DNA of 42,057 nucleotides. It comes from Lachnospiraceae bacterium (GTDB taxonomy: Bacteria; Bacillota; Clostridia; Lachnospirales; Lachnospiraceae). The translations under genes were made by a program, and so were the position numbers. How positions within the stretch are numbered: position 1 is the first letter of the stretch; each line of letters begins with the position of its first letter. This document shows, one piece after another, positions 40,642-42,057 of the stretch. The notes beneath the pieces are model-generated. The model saw only the letters and a list, made by a program, of their open reading frames with translations, made no database searches and was not told the DNA's origin. Location of the stretch: NCBI GenBank assembly GCA_024681795.1, contig JAILAD010000004.1, positions 1 through 42,057 on the forward strand, read 5' to 3'.

Positions 40642-42057
40642 TTAGTATCTTTCCTTCCTGCGTCTTAAGAAGAAGATTAACAGGAACAAACCGATTACCA
40701 GCAACGATACACCAACTATGCTTCCGATTAACAGAGGTATGTTATTTACAAACTGAATGAAGAAGTTTCTGGTAATCAGGAACCTGTCAATCTTCACTTC
40801 ATTGGTATTTCCTGCCGCATCCGTAGCTTCAACTTTTACATTCTGCCAGTTGTTTCTGGAAAGTGCCGTGTACTCAATCAGGCTGTCGTCCAGTTCCGCT
40901 AAAGTTTTCGCATCATACTGATTAATCAACTGGTCATTTACATAGAACTTCAAATCCGCTACATAACTGTTGTCGTCAAAACGAACACCGATGATACGCT
41001 GTGTTTCTCTGTATCTAGCGCCGTCTTCAACACCGGAAATAGTAAGGCTCGGTGCTGCTTTGTCAATAAAGAATTCAATCGGTAATTCATTCTGTCCGTC
41101 ATTTTGTTTGATGGAATTGTTGGAGTTCGCATTTGTCGCTGCGTCTTCGGATTTCAGGTTAACGATATAAGCACCGTCTTCCGCAAAACTGGAGGCACCG
41201 ATTTCATAGTTGTACTCCCACCATCCGTCGTTATCAACCTTCACACCCTGAACGGTATAGCCGGTTCCTTTTTCCAAATCTTTAGGCTCACCGCCTTTAC
41301 TGAAAGAAACCTCCGTCTTCGTAAGCTCGTTAACGTTAATTTCTTTTACGATAAGTGTTTCTTCCTGGTTCGTATAATATTTGTCAACCAGTTCTTCTGT
41401 TTCTTTTCCGAGTATATATGTGGATCCGAAACGGTTTACACTAAACATAACATCTTTGGATGTTTCGTTTCCGGCAAGATCTCTGACACTTCCGATTGCC
41501 GTATAAACATCATCGTTTTCGCGAACACGTTCGATATTGTCGCATGCAAAGCTTCCGCCGAATGCCGCATCGCTTCTTACACCGTTTAAGTTGGATCCGG
41601 AAGGATGCTTGTAACCGGAAATTCTTACCTCTGCACTGTTTTTATCGCAGTTAATATCGTGATAGGTAATAACCGGTGCAACATTTCCGTTGTACGCATG
41701 CTTATCTTCAACACCCGTAATCTCCAGTGTCGGAGCTACGGTATCAATGGTAAACAAATCAATGCTGAAAGTCTGTGCCGGGTTACCCGCAAGGTCTACA
41801 TAGTCAACCTTCATGGTATAGTCACCATCCTGACCGAAGAATACCTCTGAACGGTTTAAATCAGCCTGTCTGGTCCATGCTCCCACACCGGGAACTGCTA
41901 CGTTGCCTTCTGCAATGGAAGCTGTTCTTTCAACTACCACGTCCTTCGTGTCAAAATTGTGTTCCGTAATGTCGATTGTTGCGCGACGGTTTGCATTGTA
42001 GTATCTGCCGTTCTGTACATTGTTGTTATCAAAGAATACATTAATAACCGGCATAGT
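40642..42057 (-). CDS. Ig-like repeat membrane protein, 5' end beyond window
   Basis: At least 471 residues, open through the window edge, so the N-terminus is missing. It holds repeated bacterial Ig-like beta domains marked by FTIDTVAPTLEITGVEDKHAYNG, FIDKAAPSLTISGVEDGARY, VDYVDLAGNPAQ, VRDLAGNETSK and VEATDAAGNTNEV. A membrane helix follows near the end (FVNNIPLLIGSIVGVSLLVIGLFLLIFFL) with the basic tail RRRKERY. Topology is therefore a large extracellular part anchored by the C-terminus. It precedes the kinase gene by 20 bases. It could be the wall-spanning part of the T7SS, in place of EsaA, but this is inference. Confidence 0.75.
   Translation of the reverse strand, partial: TMPVINVFFDNNNVQNGRYYNANRRATIDITEHNFDTKDVVVERTASIAEGNVAVPGVGAWTRQADLNRSEVFFGQDGDYTMKVDYVDLAGNPAQTFSIDLFTIDTVAPTLEITGVEDKHAYNGNVAPVITYHDINCDKNSAEVRISGYKHPSGSNLNGVRSDAAFGGSFACDNIERVRENDDVYTAIGSVRDLAGNETSKDVMFSVNRFGSTYILGKETEELVDKYYTNQEETLIVKEINVNELTKTEVSFSKGGEPKDLEKGTGYTVQGVKVDNDGWWEYNYEIGASSFAEDGAYIVNLKSEDAATNANSNNSIKQNDGQNELPIEFFIDKAAPSLTISGVEDGARYRETQRIIGVRFDDNSYVADLKFYVNDQLINQYDAKTLAELDDSLIEYTALSRNNWQNVKVEATDAAGNTNEVKIDRFLITRNFFIQFVNNIPLLIGSIVGVSLLVIGLFLLIFFLRRRKERY

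Noticed and set aside
1..42057. CRISPR array or complete transposase gene
   Set aside because: No regularly spaced direct repeats and no transposase or integrase motif were found; the only dispersed repeats are the short hairpin units.

Overview
The window looks like the chromosome of a Gram-positive Clostridia bacterium, most likely Lachnospiraceae-like. This rests on the strong AGGAGG-type ribosome binding sites, moderate G+C, a bacterial GlnRS, lipoprotein signal peptides and a Firmicutes-style type VII secretion (T7SS/ESX-like) locus. The genus assignment is inference.

Left end (1-552): the first ~470 bases carry no convincing gene and stop at the 3' half of a tRNA-Pro (473-516) followed by that tRNA's terminator. 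The 5' half is absent, so this looks like one attachment-site end of an integrated element lying to the left. Next is housekeeping. On the minus strand runs TetR regulator > homoserine dehydrogenase > aspartate kinase > small membrane protein > CpXC protein > PPOX-family protein. On the plus strand are a small membrane-anchored helical protein and glutaminyl-tRNA synthetase.

Middle (7.8-17.3 kb): two paralogous papain-like (C1A) lipoproteins flank a short GH32 glycosidase. The junction carries hairpin-forming repeats that have rewritten the last codons of one protease. Then come a double AAA+ CbbX/SpoVK-like ATPase and a plus-strand HTH regulator with its own promoter and palindrome.

Right (17.4-42.1 kb), almost all minus strand: a large T7SS locus. 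In transcription order the apparatus part is an Ig-repeat membrane protein (cut by the window end), a Ser/Thr kinase with TPRs, a previously hidden 38-residue membrane protein, a TM-TPR protein with a DUF2135-like end, a DUF6382-like/FHA protein, a MinD/TadZ-like ATPase, a YukD/EsaB-like ubiquitin fold, an EssC-type FHA-FtsK ATPase, a LytTR regulator and an unknown protein. A TATAAT promoter then precedes the substrate part. This holds four tandem pairs of WXG100 proteins; in each pair the second member ends in LPSDAI after a YxxxE motif. With them are extra WXG100-like proteins and two putative effector cassettes: a C39/papain-like cysteine protease with a candidate immunity gene, and a lipase with an N-terminal catalytic domain and C-terminal helical export domain, followed by a lipoprotein that is a candidate immunity protein. 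The locus ends with a TM-TPR paralogue and a zinc-ribbon/pilin-like membrane protein.

Reading of the system: EssC, the YukD-like protein and WXG100 pairs identify a T7SS. EsaA, EssA and canonical EssB are not recognisable; a kinase, two FHA proteins, a MinD-like ATPase and TPR membrane proteins take their place. I infer a phospho-regulated variant T7SS whose WXG100 pairs are dedicated partners for separate effector modules.
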